This document shows positions 54,301 through 60,676 of a stretch of 64,000 nt of DNA, in pieces. The notes below the pieces were generated by a model. The model was not told the origin of the DNA, did not search any database, and saw nothing but the letters and a program-made list of their open reading frames with translations. The DNA lies in contig JAMWET010006982.1 in assembly GCA_024036415.1 (NCBI GenBank), positions 186,001-250,000 of the forward strand, in the 5' to 3' direction. The translations under genes and the position numbers were made by a program. This DNA comes from Prochilodus magdalenae (taxonomy: Eukaryota > Chordata > Actinopteri > Characiformes > Prochilodontidae). Positions within the stretch are counted from its first letter, which is position 1. Each line of letters opens with the position of its first letter.

Positions 54301-57300
54301 CCAAAATCTGAGCAGACACATTTGAAAGTTGGTGCCGATGGGCATTTAGTTGTTAACTATAAAAGCAGTCTGAGATTATAGCAGTAGAGTGGTCTACAGA
54401 ACGACTGACTCACCCTCAACCATGTTAGTGTCTGGTGGAGAAAGAGCGTTTTATCATTCATATTGTCTTTAATGACTTACAAACTGCTACATTTAAACGT
54501 TTGTAGCGGTTTGCCTCACATATTCACCAGCTGTGTTACATTATTAATGTGTTCAGCGCTGTATGGCTAGGGGTGCGCAGTGTTGCAAGATACACTGAAG
54601 TAAAAACTGGATGCAAAAGAATGAATTGCACTTCATAGCGCACCTTTCCCTCCCCTAAATACTGAATATCCAGTCAAAGGTTAGAAACTGAAACCAGGCC
54701 CGCAGAGAATTTAGAATTAAAGGAAATGCCGTAGCGTTGTGCCAGGTATTTTTGAATCAGATACCACAGGGATGGGGAGAGAAACTCATTTCCTAAGCTG
54801 AGGACACAGGATAGTCCTGGGACTGATAGAACATTTTGCAGTCCTATTACTATTCATACTTTTGCACTTACTCAAATAAATACTACTAATACTATTTAGT
54901 AATCGTACTTACACCTCTACTGGATAAATACTTTACCAAACATATAGTCTTACCACTGGTTAAGGCTACTATACATGGGTAGGCTAACTTAGAAGCTTAT
55001 TTATTTTCAGCATCTGTGAAATCATATATGTAAACACTGTACTACACCCACCAGCCACTTTATTAGGCACTGCTTCTCGTATCCACACTTTTTATCAGCT
55101 CTACTTACTATATAGATGCATTTTGTAGTTCTACAGTTACAGACTACAGTATATTTCTCTGTATATTTTGTTTACCTGATCCCTTTCACCCTGTTCTTTA
55201 ATTTAATGGACCCCCACAGAGCAGGTATTATGTGGGTGTTGGATCATTCTCAGCACTGCAGTGACACTGATATCATGGTGGTGCATTAGTGTGTGTTGTG
55301 CTGGTGTTTTTAACACCTCAGGGTCACTGCTGGACTGAGAAGAGTCCACCAACCAAATCTATCCAGCCTGATCCACACATGCTAGCGCAACACACAGTAA
55401 CATACCATCACCTCATCAGTGTCACTGCAGTGCTGAGAATGATCCAACACCCACATAATACCTGCTCTGTGGGGGTCCTGAGCATTGCAGAACACTGTGA
55501 ATGAGGATGAACACAGTATACAGAGAAACAGATGCAGTGCAGAAGAATTGTGGAACTACAAAGTGCACCTGTCGGGTAAAATGGACCGCAAGTGCAGAAA
55601 CAAGGAGGTGTGTATGTATGAACTGAGTGGCGGGTGTATAATTTACTATCAAGGAATGACCAGGAATCTGTTTGACTACAGAGTCAACCAACTCAGGGGA
55701 CATGTACAGCGTGATGAATTCTGTCCCCCCAAATGGAAACAGGCCAAATGTAAGTTCCATCTACCTCTTTCTTACAAACATGTTTAAGGTCATTTTTGGT
55801 AGTTTCTAGTACTAATGTGTATGGTGGATGTTAACAGAGCATGCATGGTGTTGGGGGGGTGGTATTTTAATGAGTCACTGACTCACTCACTTTATTGGAA
55901 ATACCTCCACACTTGTTCAGTCATGTGATTATTGAATCAGTCAATTATATGGCAGCAAGACAGTGTATAATGTCAAGCACACAGGGGTCAAGTGTTTCAA
56001 TTAACGTTCACATTGTATATAAAATGAGTGAAATATGGGAGGCATGGATTTTGGTACCTAACAAGATGAAAACTGCTCACATACTGGAATTTACATATGC
56101 AATAGGCTCTAAAGTTTACACAGAACAGTGCAAAAAAATCTAGTGAGCAGCTGCTCTATGCACTGAAATACCTTGTTGGTGTTTAAGGTGAGAGGAAAAC
56201 GGCTTGATTTGATAGAGGTGACAGTAAGGCTACAGCAGCCCAAGTAACCACTCAACACTTTAAAACTGTAGTGATGTCTCTATGCGGGTCGGCAACAGTT
56301 AAAGACCACATCTGGTTCCACTCGCGTTGCCATCCATTGACCTATCCTGCCTTGTGAAACAGTTAAAGCGGGTGTTACAGCCCAACTGAGTACTGTTGGT
56401 ACCTCACAGGTAATGATCACAGGCTATCTGTCTTCTAATCCCTACCTACAGTGAGCTAACCTGTCATCTTAAACTGGTTCCACGAACATGAGTCCTCTGT
56501 CCAGTCAACAAATCTGTCCTTAAGCAAATATTAGTACAGTGCTCCTACTAAAATGTTCAGCAAGTTAGAATAGAATCAAGTGTATGTATTTGTGTGTAAA
56601 TGTTATGGTTTTTTGGCCTTTCAGTTTCCTGTTGGTCCTTGTGCTGATGGTGCAATGGGTGGAGTTGCAGGAATGGAACCTCATCCTCTGAACGGCTCAT
56701 TAGGTATGAGTTGAATGGCTGACACAAACCTGTAGCAGGATGCCACTCTGGTGCCTGATCAGTAGGAACAGAGTGGGCAAGCTGACCAATCAGAGCACAC
56801 TCAGGTCATTGGGAGGTGGGGCTTAAAGACACAGGAGCTCTAACAGAGTGTTTTAGACAGAGGGTGAATACACTATGAGAAAAGTATTGTACTTGATGAA
56901 AGTGAAAATGAAAGCATGTCATATATTCAAAACAGATGAACATTGATTCAGTCCATAAAGCCTCAACATCTCACTTGTCTAGTTTTGGTGTTGTAGTGCA
57001 AATGTTCTTCATTCCAGTTTCTTTTTCTTTTTTATTCACTGTTAGCCACACTAGCGGTTTTTTATCGAAATGTTCCATTCACTCTTGTCTTCATTTTGCC
57101 TTGGCAGCATCAGGTGACATCGACAGCCTCCCCAAGGTAAAAGAAGCATCCTCCATCTATTGAAAGACACTGATTTACTTCCGCATCAACACAATTATTC
57201 AACTCCACATAAAGCCATGTGAGGATGTTGTTTGTATCGTGATGAAAGGTCTGTCCTGACTCCTTTTCACATGTACCAGAGCTCTCCCGGGAACCTAAGT

Positions 57301-58471
57301 ATGAACAACCAGCCAAGCACGCCAAGAGATGATGGAGAAATGGGCGGCAATTTCCTTAACCCCTTTCAGAACGAGAGCGTATGTAACTAGCTTTCTAACA
57401 TTTGTTTTGGAGTGGCCTAAAGCTACAAAGAAGAAGATCAAGTCTTTCATGCATTTCATGTGAATCTGACTAGATGAAAAACACTTTGTTAAAGTCATAT
57501 TAAAATCAAATCAAAATTCCAGCAGCCCTTTTCCTTCTGTGAACATGACAGAAATGGTCTAAAAGTAACTTTAAATAAAATCTCTTCAAATAAATATACC
57601 TTATTTAAGAACATTTTTCACTCTCCATTAACATTACCATTTTATGATGTGAATAACGAGAGCCAGTTAGATGCACCTGCACTGTATTTGACTGTTGCTA
57701 CACCTTTACTAAAATTTAAGGCTGTACTAAATAGCAGGTTACCTATTACTTTTACTACACGTTATTGATGTTATTATATAGGACTGTCTCAAATATCATA
57801 ATATACAATGATAATCAGAATTTCTGGACTTCATGGTTTTGACTTTAATCAACAATGAATATTTGAAGCTCCACCCCTTGGGGGGTGGCTGGGCTGAGAA
57901 TGTTGTTCAGGAAATACATTTCGGACACCTACACTGAAAGCTTATCTGCAGCTTCACAGGCCAGCGAGCCTCTCTTAGTGGTGATATATGCTTCCTTTTT
58001 CTGTGTGGTGGGTTTATCTATGAAGCCCCCGAACAGAGTACAGTCATATTTGCTAGTTACCATGTGGTGTATACAACAGTATGTGTTTCAGCACATTAAA
58101 ACTGAAGCTTCATTATGCACTGTACCCTCAGTCTCCTAACCTGAACTCTGAATGTTACAGCATTTAGCCTGTACTGAACCAACATCTGCCAAATAAACCA
58201 ATATCATAGGTCCAGCCCTATGAAGTAGCCACCAAGCCTTTTAAATACCTGTTATAAATTGTTGTTCATGTGTGTATGGATATTAGTAAATATTGGTAAA
58301 AACAAATTCTGGATCAGAATCAACCATAAAAATTCCCAATCCAGGCACCTTTTATCATTTACATGTAGGGGGTTTGCTATGGCAGCTGATGATATGCTTA
58401 TATCACCATTCTTTTTCTTTCTGTCTGTCTTTTTTCTGCAGTATTCTCCAAACATGACAATGAGTGTTTGA
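11370..58471 (+). CDS. ssbp2: Single-stranded DNA-binding protein 2 (whole gene span, 16 exons located)
   Basis: SSBP proteins are nuclear adaptors that bind and stabilise LDB1 in LIM-homeodomain, LMO and GATA enhancer complexes; they were named for binding single-stranded pyrimidine-rich DNA. Exons 1-4 encode the LUFS/LisH domain (about residues 17-92, with [38 protein letters not shown] and AKAFHDY). Later exons encode the Pro/Gly/Met-rich region and the conserved tail ending YSPNMTMSV. The choice of SSBP2 over SSBP3 and SSBP4 rests on the last exons ([20 protein letters not shown]) and the S-G-D-x-D-S segment. The located exons total 991 nt, which is not a multiple of three, because the exon usually following exon 12 (D-S-T-N... 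segment) was not found. Using the downstream exon 12 donor gives 1002 nt, or 333 residues, against about 361 in human. The gene converges on f2r. Confidence 0.92.
11617..11664. repeat. (GTGTG/GTGCG) short tandem repeat
   Basis: About ten units of the 5-bp repeat GGTGT drifting to GGTGC, about 190 nt downstream of the ssbp2 exon 1 donor and still inside the CpG-rich zone. Confidence 0.85.
11740..12200. repeat. Decayed ~55-bp minisatellite in intron 1
   Basis: The phrase (A/C)CT(C/T)TGAA.ATTCGATTCTATTTT recurs near 11810, 11867, 11919, 11973, 12046, 12103 and 12158, and TCTGAACAAAACTGTT lies between repeats. Spacing is 52-57 bp, except one 73-bp unit that carries an extra CCTTAAAAAAGCTTC. The extra motif returns after the 12103 unit, suggesting a dimeric higher-order period near 130 bp. 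Confidence 0.75.
12655..12868 (+). mobile_element. tRNA-derived SINE
   Basis: A pol III A box (TGGCTCAGCGG, near 12669) and B box (GGTTTGATTCCC, near 12726) form a degenerate tRNA-like head. The tail CTCTGGATAAGAGCGTCAGC is a conserved 3' core shared by many teleost SINEs and LINEs. It is not a functional tRNA because the cloverleaf is broken. Confidence 0.8.
12869..13507. other. Intron 1 unique sequence
   Basis: I see no gene or well-defined repeat here beyond short AT-rich runs such as the ATTATT near 13126. Confidence 0.4.
13508..13875. mobile_element. Non-autonomous DNA transposon (about 365 bp MITE)
   Basis: The left end TTTTTCCCCGCGTGGTATCGGC and the right end GCCGTACCACAGGGTGGAAAA are imperfect inverted repeats. 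The open frame inside (13625-13834, minus) has no transposase motif. The superfamily (hAT or PIF/Harbinger) is not decided. Confidence 0.5.
13876..16011. other. Intron 1 unique sequence
   Basis: AT-rich sequence with no recognisable coding exon or RNA gene. A segment near 14324-14350 resembles the GCAGCAGTTACA MITE core but lacks clear ends. Confidence 0.4.
16012..16412 (+). mobile_element. tRNA-derived SINE with (GAAT)n tail
   Basis: The head carries a B box (GGTTTGATTCCCGG near 16047). The body has phrases frequent in fish SINEs (GGAGTTTGAATGTTCT, TTTCCTCCCACTGTCCAAAG, GCCCTGCGAAGGACTATTAG). It ends in an ATGAATGAATGAAT tail at about 16365-16410. Confidence 0.8.
16703..16804. repeat. (AAAC)n followed by (CA)n microsatellite
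   Basis: About 28 bp of AAAC units lead directly into about 74 bp of CA repeats with a few interruptions. Confidence 0.95.
16805..18644. other. Intron 1 sequence; possible conserved element near 18100
   Basis: No exon was seen. The stretch 17870-18260 is less repetitive and contains an octamer site ATTTGCAT (18110-18117) beside ATGATGATGC. This is weak evidence for a regulatory element. Confidence 0.3.
18645..19587 (+). mobile_element. Tc1-like transposon relic
   Basis: It opens with ATACACCGATGAACCAAAAC and closes near GGTCGTAATCTCAGTGTTGG, degenerate inverted ends. Plus-strand pieces of transposase are readable in different frames: [16 protein letters not shown] (start of the helix-turn-helix), [12 protein letters not shown] and [14 protein letters not shown] 3' text. 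Stops and frameshifts split them, so it is dead. Confidence 0.75.
19588..21184. other. Intron 1 unique sequence
   Basis: No coding exon, RNA gene or well-bounded repeat was recognised. A short pyrimidine-rich run at 20294-20345 is the only low-complexity segment. Confidence 0.4.
21185..21715 (-). mobile_element. Tc1-like transposon relic (5' half)
   Basis: Minus-strand translation contains [20 protein letters not shown] and then [12 protein letters not shown], where R-P-G-R-P is the AT-hook-like linker typical between the two helix-turn-helix domains of Tc1-like transposases. The same family occurs at 44697-45115 in the opposite orientation. The DDE region is not visible. Confidence 0.65.
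21860..25122. other. Intron 1 sequence with (CT)n run
   Basis: It includes a CT-rich microsatellite at about 22385-22510. The long open frames over it (22228-22692 plus, 22241-22624 minus) are low-complexity artefacts. No exon was seen elsewhere in the stretch. Confidence 0.5.
25123..25312. mobile_element. Palindromic MITE (about 190 bp)
   Basis: The left end AGTAGTTCTCAACCCTGATC and right end CCAGGACCAGGGTTAGGAAC are inverted copies. The interior CCTGCTCCCAGCACACC is typical of a common teleost MITE. A related half-copy lies at 59095-59215. Confidence 0.65.
26045..26185 (+). mobile_element. Terminal fragment of a Tc1-like element
   Basis: GAGACACTACCTCTATATGTGTAGCTC and the following 120 bp match the terminal regions at about 1965-2090 and, inverted, at about 32150-32235. 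Confidence 0.55.
27186..27245. repeat. (CT)n microsatellite
   Basis: About 60 bp of interrupted CTCTCT repeats on the plus strand within intron 1. Confidence 0.9.
27716..27870. other. Candidate conserved non-coding element
   Basis: Non-repetitive sequence with several homeodomain or bZIP-like cores in close order: GAGTCATGATTATTATGAGC, AATAATTTATGAACATAATAAT and GCAATTAG. Its composition resembles vertebrate developmental enhancers, but conservation cannot be tested here. Confidence 0.25.
28165..28850 (+). mobile_element. Tc1-like transposon relic
   Basis: The plus strand encodes [20 protein letters not shown], then [16 protein letters not shown], a linker, and [14 protein letters not shown], which correspond to the second helix-turn-helix and the region before the second catalytic Asp of Tc1-like transposases. 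The frame is lost after about 28640, the catalytic triad is incomplete, and terminal repeats are not clear. Confidence 0.7.
29387..29850 (+). mobile_element. L2-type LINE, C-terminal and 3' end fragment
   Basis: The plus strand encodes the distal end of a LINE reverse transcriptase protein: [54 protein letters not shown] and [10 protein letters not shown], then a stop. The 3' end reads GTGAAAGGCACTATATAACTG and a short (ATT)n tail, a typical L2 terminus. It is severely 5'-truncated and sits about 250 bp before ssbp2 exon 2. Confidence 0.85.
30096..30168 (+). CDS. ssbp2: ssbp2 exon 2
   Basis: It completes Lys-19 and encodes 24 residues, [20 protein letters not shown] plus FLSE: the LisH helix pair for dimerisation. 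The acceptor tctctcctgcag and donor gtagga are both present. Confidence 0.95.
32150..32930 (-). mobile_element. Tc1-like transposon relic
   Basis: Minus-strand pieces are recognisable: [20 protein letters not shown] (N-terminal DNA-binding part), [20 protein letters not shown] (with the second catalytic Asp-Glu-Ser region) and [15 protein letters not shown]. They lie in different frames with lost linkers. Its end matches 1965-2090 and 26045-26185. Confidence 0.7.
33062..33905 (-). mobile_element. Internally deleted Tc1-like transposon
   Basis: Inverted ends CAGTATCACAAAAGTGAGTA and CCCACTTTTGTGATATTTTG (complement of the left end with mismatches) bound an 844-bp element; a TA precedes the left end. 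The minus strand encodes the catalytic half: [19 protein letters not shown], then FQHDNDPN with the DNDP catalytic core, and after a gap [18 protein letters not shown]. The DNA-binding half is missing and the frame is broken near 33510. Confidence 0.85.
37168..37229 (+). CDS. ssbp2: ssbp2 exon 3
   Basis: Encodes [20 protein letters not shown] and two bases of Cys-64, part of the LUFS domain. Donor gtaagc. Intron 3 is only 111 bp. Confidence 0.95.
37341..37425 (+). CDS. ssbp2: ssbp2 exon 4
   Basis: Completes Cys-64 and encodes 28 residues beginning [18 protein letters not shown] and ending KAFHDY, the end of the conserved LDB1-binding N-terminal domain. Acceptor ttttttgcag and donor gtgagt are strong. 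Confidence 0.95.
38152..38217. repeat. (AT)n microsatellite
   Basis: About 66 bp of AT dinucleotide repeats in intron 4. Confidence 0.97.
39583..39681. repeat. (AT)n microsatellite
   Basis: About 98 bp of AT dinucleotide repeats interrupted once by ACATAT near 39664. Confidence 0.97.
41115..41145. repeat. (CA)n microsatellite
   Basis: About 15 CA units in intron 4. Confidence 0.95.
44697..45115 (+). mobile_element. Tc1-like transposon relic (5' part)
   Basis: The start TACTGTGCAAATGTCAGAGAC is a typical terminal repeat of one teleost Tc1-like lineage. GACCTGGTAGACCACCAAAAC and TTTGAGGGAGAGGAAG align with the complement of 21470-21540, so it is the same family as that relic. No open transposase frame remains. 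Confidence 0.6.
47699..47891. repeat. Compound TA/CATA microsatellite with inverted segments
   Basis: Two AT arrays flanked by ACACATATATATGTATAT motifs occur on either side of about 60 bp of ordinary sequence. Both arrays are self-complementary and could form hairpins. Confidence 0.93.
48275..48357 (+). repeat. Poly(G) tract (83 bp) in intron 4
   Basis: It has 59 consecutive G, then T, five G, C and 17 G, preceded at 48249-48257 by another G run. It is on the sense strand of ssbp2, ending about 120 nt before exon 5. It can form many G-quadruplexes in the pre-mRNA. Its exact length may be a sequencing or assembly artefact. Confidence 0.9.
48477..48557 (+). CDS. ssbp2: ssbp2 exon 5
   Basis: Encodes 27 residues ([20 protein letters not shown] then VPPGFFQ), start of the Pro-rich region. 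Homologues read SAAAAPSPV.GN.PPGDGMP and carry three more residues (Val/Gly-Pro) before PPGFFQ, so a three-residue deletion is present here. Acceptor ccttccag, donor gtacac. Confidence 0.93.
48558..50552 (+). other. ssbp2 intron 5 (2.0 kb)
   Basis: Apart from a 100-bp MITE at 49388-49490 I see no repeat or gene. The segment 48870-49110 is unique, moderately GC-rich and might be a conserved element. Confidence 0.5.
49388..49490. mobile_element. Very short Tc1-derived MITE (about 100 bp)
   Basis: The ends GCACTGTGCAAAAGTGCTTC and GTCTCTGACTTTGGCACAGT are imperfect inverted repeats. They resemble the terminus of the Tc1-like relic at 44697 (ACTGTGCAAATGTCAGAGAC), so this may be a deletion derivative. 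Confidence 0.5.
50553..50612 (+). CDS. ssbp2: ssbp2 exon 6
   Basis: Encodes [20 protein letters not shown], matching the family PFMSPRYPGGPRPPLRIP segment. The acceptor is a tandem NAGNAG (tctacagcag), so the first Gln may be included or skipped. Donor gtacat. Confidence 0.93.
50613..52349 (+). other. ssbp2 intron 6 (1.7 kb)
   Basis: Holds the short MITE at 51935-52006; otherwise no repeat, exon or RNA gene was recognised. Confidence 0.5.
51935..52006. mobile_element. Short palindromic MITE
   Basis: CCTGTTCCACCCGAAATGG and CATTTAAGGTGGAACAGG are inverted ends about 72 bp apart. They share the CCACCTTAAATG end sequence with the elements at 8706 and 63266. Confidence 0.55.
52350..52407 (+). 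CDS. ssbp2: ssbp2 exon 7
   Basis: Encodes [19 protein letters not shown] and one base of Gly-159. Family exons read A.GG..GSQPLLPSGMDP, so this one is slightly shortened. The next intron is 82 bp. Confidence 0.92.
52490..52560 (+). CDS. ssbp2: ssbp2 exon 8
   Basis: Completes Gly-159 and encodes [20 protein letters not shown] plus GPQ, an almost invariant block of SSBP proteins. Donor gtgtga. The next intron is 97 bp. Confidence 0.95.
52658..52722 (+). CDS. ssbp2: ssbp2 exon 9
   Basis: Encodes [20 protein letters not shown] plus G and two bases of Met-204. It matches the NYGGAMRPPLN.LGGPGMPG segment of homologues and is a little shorter at the end. Confidence 0.92.
52945..53440. mobile_element. 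MITE containing a 30-bp minisatellite
   Basis: It starts ACTGATCAGCCATAACATAA, a transposon-like terminus. CAGTCTGTAATTGTAGACCTAC near 53384 matches, inverted, the interior of the palindromic MITE at 55043-55640 (GTAGTTCTACAGTTACAGACT near 55120), so the two belong to related families. The right boundary is uncertain. Confidence 0.5.
53091..53280. repeat. 30-bp minisatellite, six full units plus a partial one
   Basis: Units begin TCTACCTCACTGTCCGCTCT at 53091, 53121, 53151, 53181, 53211 and 53241, with a partial one at 53271. The period is exactly 30 bp with no indels. Because 30 is a multiple of three, several frames stay open across it, on both strands; these are not genes. Confidence 0.93.
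53906..53954 (+). CDS. ssbp2: ssbp2 exon 10
   Basis: Completes Met-204 and encodes [16 protein letters not shown], matching [16 protein letters not shown] in homologues. The donor is TCA then gtgagt, an A at the last exon base. Confidence 0.95.
54078..54113 (+). CDS. ssbp2: ssbp2 exon 11
   Basis: Encodes [12 protein letters not shown] (12 residues; family IPYSSASPGNYV). Acceptor ctctctccag, donor gtaggt. Confidence 0.93.
54217..54274 (+). CDS. ssbp2: ssbp2 exon 12 (two possible donors)
   Basis: Encodes [19 protein letters not shown] and one further base (G). The consensus donor is GCAG then gtaaac at 54275. A second donor, TCA then gtgagc at 54286, would add GGTAAACATTCA (reading G-K-H-S after the last Ala) and end in phase 0. 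The first donor matches the conserved exon end of homologues; the second is the only one that joins in frame to the next exon found. Confidence 0.9.
55043..55640. mobile_element. Long palindromic MITE (about 600 bp)
   Basis: The ends TACACCCACCAGCCACTTTA and TGAGTGGCGGGTGTATAA are inverted. The inner arms 55204-55270 and 55412-55472 are near-perfect inverted copies (GAGCAGGTATTATGTGGGTG versus its complement). This could fold into a hairpin of about 60 bp stem with a loop near 140 nt in the transcript. Confidence 0.8.
55890..56380 (+). mobile_element. Tc1-like transposon relic, many deletions
   Basis: The start CACTTTATTGGAAATACCTC and the block AATTATATGGCAGCAAGACA match a very common teleost Tc1-like element. 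Downstream remnants in order include GTGAGCAGCTGCTCTATG, GTGACAGTAAGGCTACAGC, GTCGGCAACAGTTAAAGACC and CTATCCTGCCTTGTG. Coding capacity is lost. Confidence 0.6.
56625..56703 (+). CDS. ssbp2: ssbp2 exon 14 (numbered as if exon 13 existed)
   Basis: Encodes [20 protein letters not shown] then PLNGSL and one base of Ala. It matches FPMGPGSDGPMGG.GGMEPHHMNGSL of homologues in phase 0. Direct joining to the consensus exon 12 donor would read out of frame to a TGA at 56645-56647. Confidence 0.94.
57108..57136 (+). CDS. ssbp2: ssbp2 exon 15
   Basis: Encodes (A)SGDIDSLPK; homologues read GSGD.D.. .K. Only 29 nt. Acceptor ttggcag, donor gtaaaa. Confidence 0.9.
57280..57378 (+). CDS. ssbp2: ssbp2 exon 16
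   Basis: Encodes [20 protein letters not shown] and then [13 protein letters not shown], the most diagnostic SSBP2-type segment. Acceptor tgtaccag, donor gtatgt. Confidence 0.95.
58442..58471 (+). CDS. ssbp2: ssbp2 last exon
   Basis: Encodes YSPNMTMSV and the stop TGA (58469-58471), the invariant SSBP C-terminus. Acceptor tttttctgcag. The 3' untranslated region follows; I did not find a canonical AATAAA on the plus strand in the next 1.5 kb. Confidence 0.95.
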   Translation, partial: YSPNMTMSV

Positions 58472-59094
58472 GAGACTGAGAGCAAAACACACTGGGATTC
58501 TCAAGTGAGACTGCTGTGTTCCCCATGGGAGTGTGTGTGGGGTGCAATATCCGCTCATATCCCTCGTCCTGCTGTGGCTTTCACTCCCACTTCATCCAAG
58601 ACCAAAACTGAACAAACCATGAACTTTTAACAAATGTGGACAATCTGTGAAGCAGAAATCGAAATTTCTGCTTAATTGCTCGAGACGTGGGCGTGAACAA
58701 GGACAAGCAACCCCAAAGTTCCACCATCTGAATTCCTGCTAGACCTCTCATGATGTTTCAGAGTCTTGACCCATGTGTCTTGGTATTGCACACTGTGTTA
58801 ATCTTCATAGGTCATTTTGCTATGGTTTGTGAATATGAGGCAAATAGTTTCTTCTGTAATGAAAATGGACAGGAAGCAGAGTGTGGAGGTAAAACGATGA
58901 CACCTTCATACTCATGGAAATGTAGTGGAGCGCTGTCAACATATTAGATTTTTTTTGGACATGGATTGTATTGACATTGACAGAGAACATAATATTGCTA
59001 TAAAGCTCATTTTCAGTGTTTTTAAAAGTGTTTTTCTGGTTATTGCTGCAGTTCAGCATGTTTAACTTTATTTACACATTTCATCTTCACCTGT

Positions 59095-59215
59095 TTACAT
59101 AATACAGTGGTCCCAGGTCCTGAAGTGTCTCTGTCCTGCGTAGTTCGACAGGTCTTTAAACAAGTTAGCTGATGATGTTGGAGCAGGTGTGTTAGAGCAG
59201 GAAAAGCCCTGTTAT
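59095..59215. mobile_element. Partial MITE
   Basis: GTTGGAGCAGGTGTGTTAGAGCAGG is the characteristic arm of the palindromic MITE family seen at 25123-25312; GTGGTCCCAGGTCCTGAAGTG at the left is its degenerate end. Confidence 0.45.
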
Positions 59216-60199
59216 AATACATATACACAAAGATTTTCAGTTTACATAATACATATACACAACACAGGTCCCTTTTAGGGGATACGGACAGTTCTATACA
59301 TACATCCATGGCTCAGCCCGCTGGCCCTGTTTAGTAGCATGCATGTCTATTATGCAGACATATTATAACTGCAGGATAAGAAGGACTGCCTGACTTAAAA
59401 TAGTAGAAAGCTGTAAATGTCTGCCATATATAAAGCTTTATCTTGGTCAAACAGCGGGCTATCAGTCTCCAAGAACATTAAGGCACATTAAAGTGAAAGT
59501 TTGGCAAAATGTCAAATATCCAATTTCCCCTATACCCCACATGCAGTCGATCAGCCAAGATACAGTTGGTGTCCAAACGATGAGACTAGCGAGTTAATAA
59601 GAAAGCTGACAGCACGCCTACGTCCAGTTTTCAAGTAATCTCAGATTCAGACCTGCTGATGTGGTTTCTGTACTACAGTATCTGCTTAGCTAAGTGACAG
59701 AATAGTAGCACCCATCAGGACTGAACTGTGTCCATTTTTATAGATAACAGATGCACAGTATTAGACACACACACACACAAACAGATCTGGCTCAGATTAC
59801 TCAATGCCCCAGTGTAAGCACTTGAAGTGGGAACCCTGCTGGCAAATCGAGCATGTTGCTGTTGTTGGAACAAACGCCATACCTCTTTGTTTTGAGAAAC
59901 GAGTAACAATTCAATTTTACAAATGTGTGATAGCCTACTGTAAAGTTTCAGAGGTGGCCTGGGTATAGTTACAGTTGCTGAGCAATGAAGGACCAAATGG
60001 ATAAACCAATTTGTTACAGAGCCATCCTGAGGCGGACCAGTGCTAAAGCTCTAGTTTGGAATACAGAAATCGGGAGCTTGCAGGCAGGTGGTGAAGCAGT
60101 TAAAAAAGGTTTCTCTTTCTCTTGACAGCTTTTCATGAGTTATTTTTTGCTTCTATATATTGGGTTCATATGCTGGTCAGCAACAAAGGAAGCTGTTAT

Positions 60200-60205
60200 T
60201 TTATT
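60200..60205 (-). terminator. Possible f2r polyadenylation signal
   Basis: TTTATT on the plus strand reads AATAAA on the minus strand, about 470 nt downstream of the f2r stop codon. Use is not demonstrated. Confidence 0.35.
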
Positions 60206-60676
60206 TTTCAGTTTTTAACACCTTTGAAAACACCTGTGGCCCTTTAAATTGCATGTACATTTCATGATGTGTGGACTAAACAAATGACCCATATTGACCT
60301 GGGGGAAACGTCTGGGTAGATTGACTTGCATTAAACGTGTAGTATGGTTTTTGAATGAATGAATGAATGTAAAGTTGCAGTTCTGGAGATAAAATGTTTT
60401 GTTCAAACAGCAGCGATATTGCTGCGCTTCGAATGCTGGGTGACCAGCCACACCAACACTAGACCACCATAAACCCAGCTGATCAAGCTTTTCCAGCAAG
60501 GAGTGCCAAATCTATTTTAGCTGTAGATCTGAAGTCGTTAATAGTAATGGTAGCAACAGTCACCACACCCAATGTCTTTACTCATCAGCATCTGGGGTCG
60601 GGCGAGATGCTGCCAACATGAGCTTTTGCCAAATGCTTCAAGTGTGAATGCAGCTCAGCGTGTCCAGCCGTGCAGC

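Larger units (their letters stand above)
54275..56624 (+). other. ssbp2 intron 12 (2.35 kb), expected exon 13 not found
   Basis: In vertebrate SSBPs an exon of about 70 nt (DSTNS.DN.YT segment) lies here. I read the interval for its codons in a phase-compatible position and found none. The interval contains a palindromic MITE (55043-55640) and a Tc1-like relic (55890-56380). A false candidate at 55011 (ttattttcag then CATCTG) has the wrong length and no similarity. Confidence 0.6.
58472..60676. other. Convergent intergenic region between ssbp2 and f2r
   Basis: Contains the ssbp2 3' untranslated region (extent unknown), a partial MITE at 59095-59215, a short CA run near 59766 and the f2r 3' untranslated region. 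No third gene was recognised. Confidence 0.6.

Noticed and set aside
55011..55030. Candidate for the missing ssbp2 exon (ttattttcag then CATCTG)
   Set aside because: It is 19 nt to the next gt, which does not give the needed 2-mod-3 length, and the encoded residues do not resemble the DSTNS segment.
11370..58471. Assignment to ssbp3 or ssbp4
   Set aside because: The C-terminal exons ([21 protein letters not shown]) fit SSBP2 best, and the neighbouring f2r supports the 5q-type block, although ssbp4 and another PAR gene are also linked in mammals.
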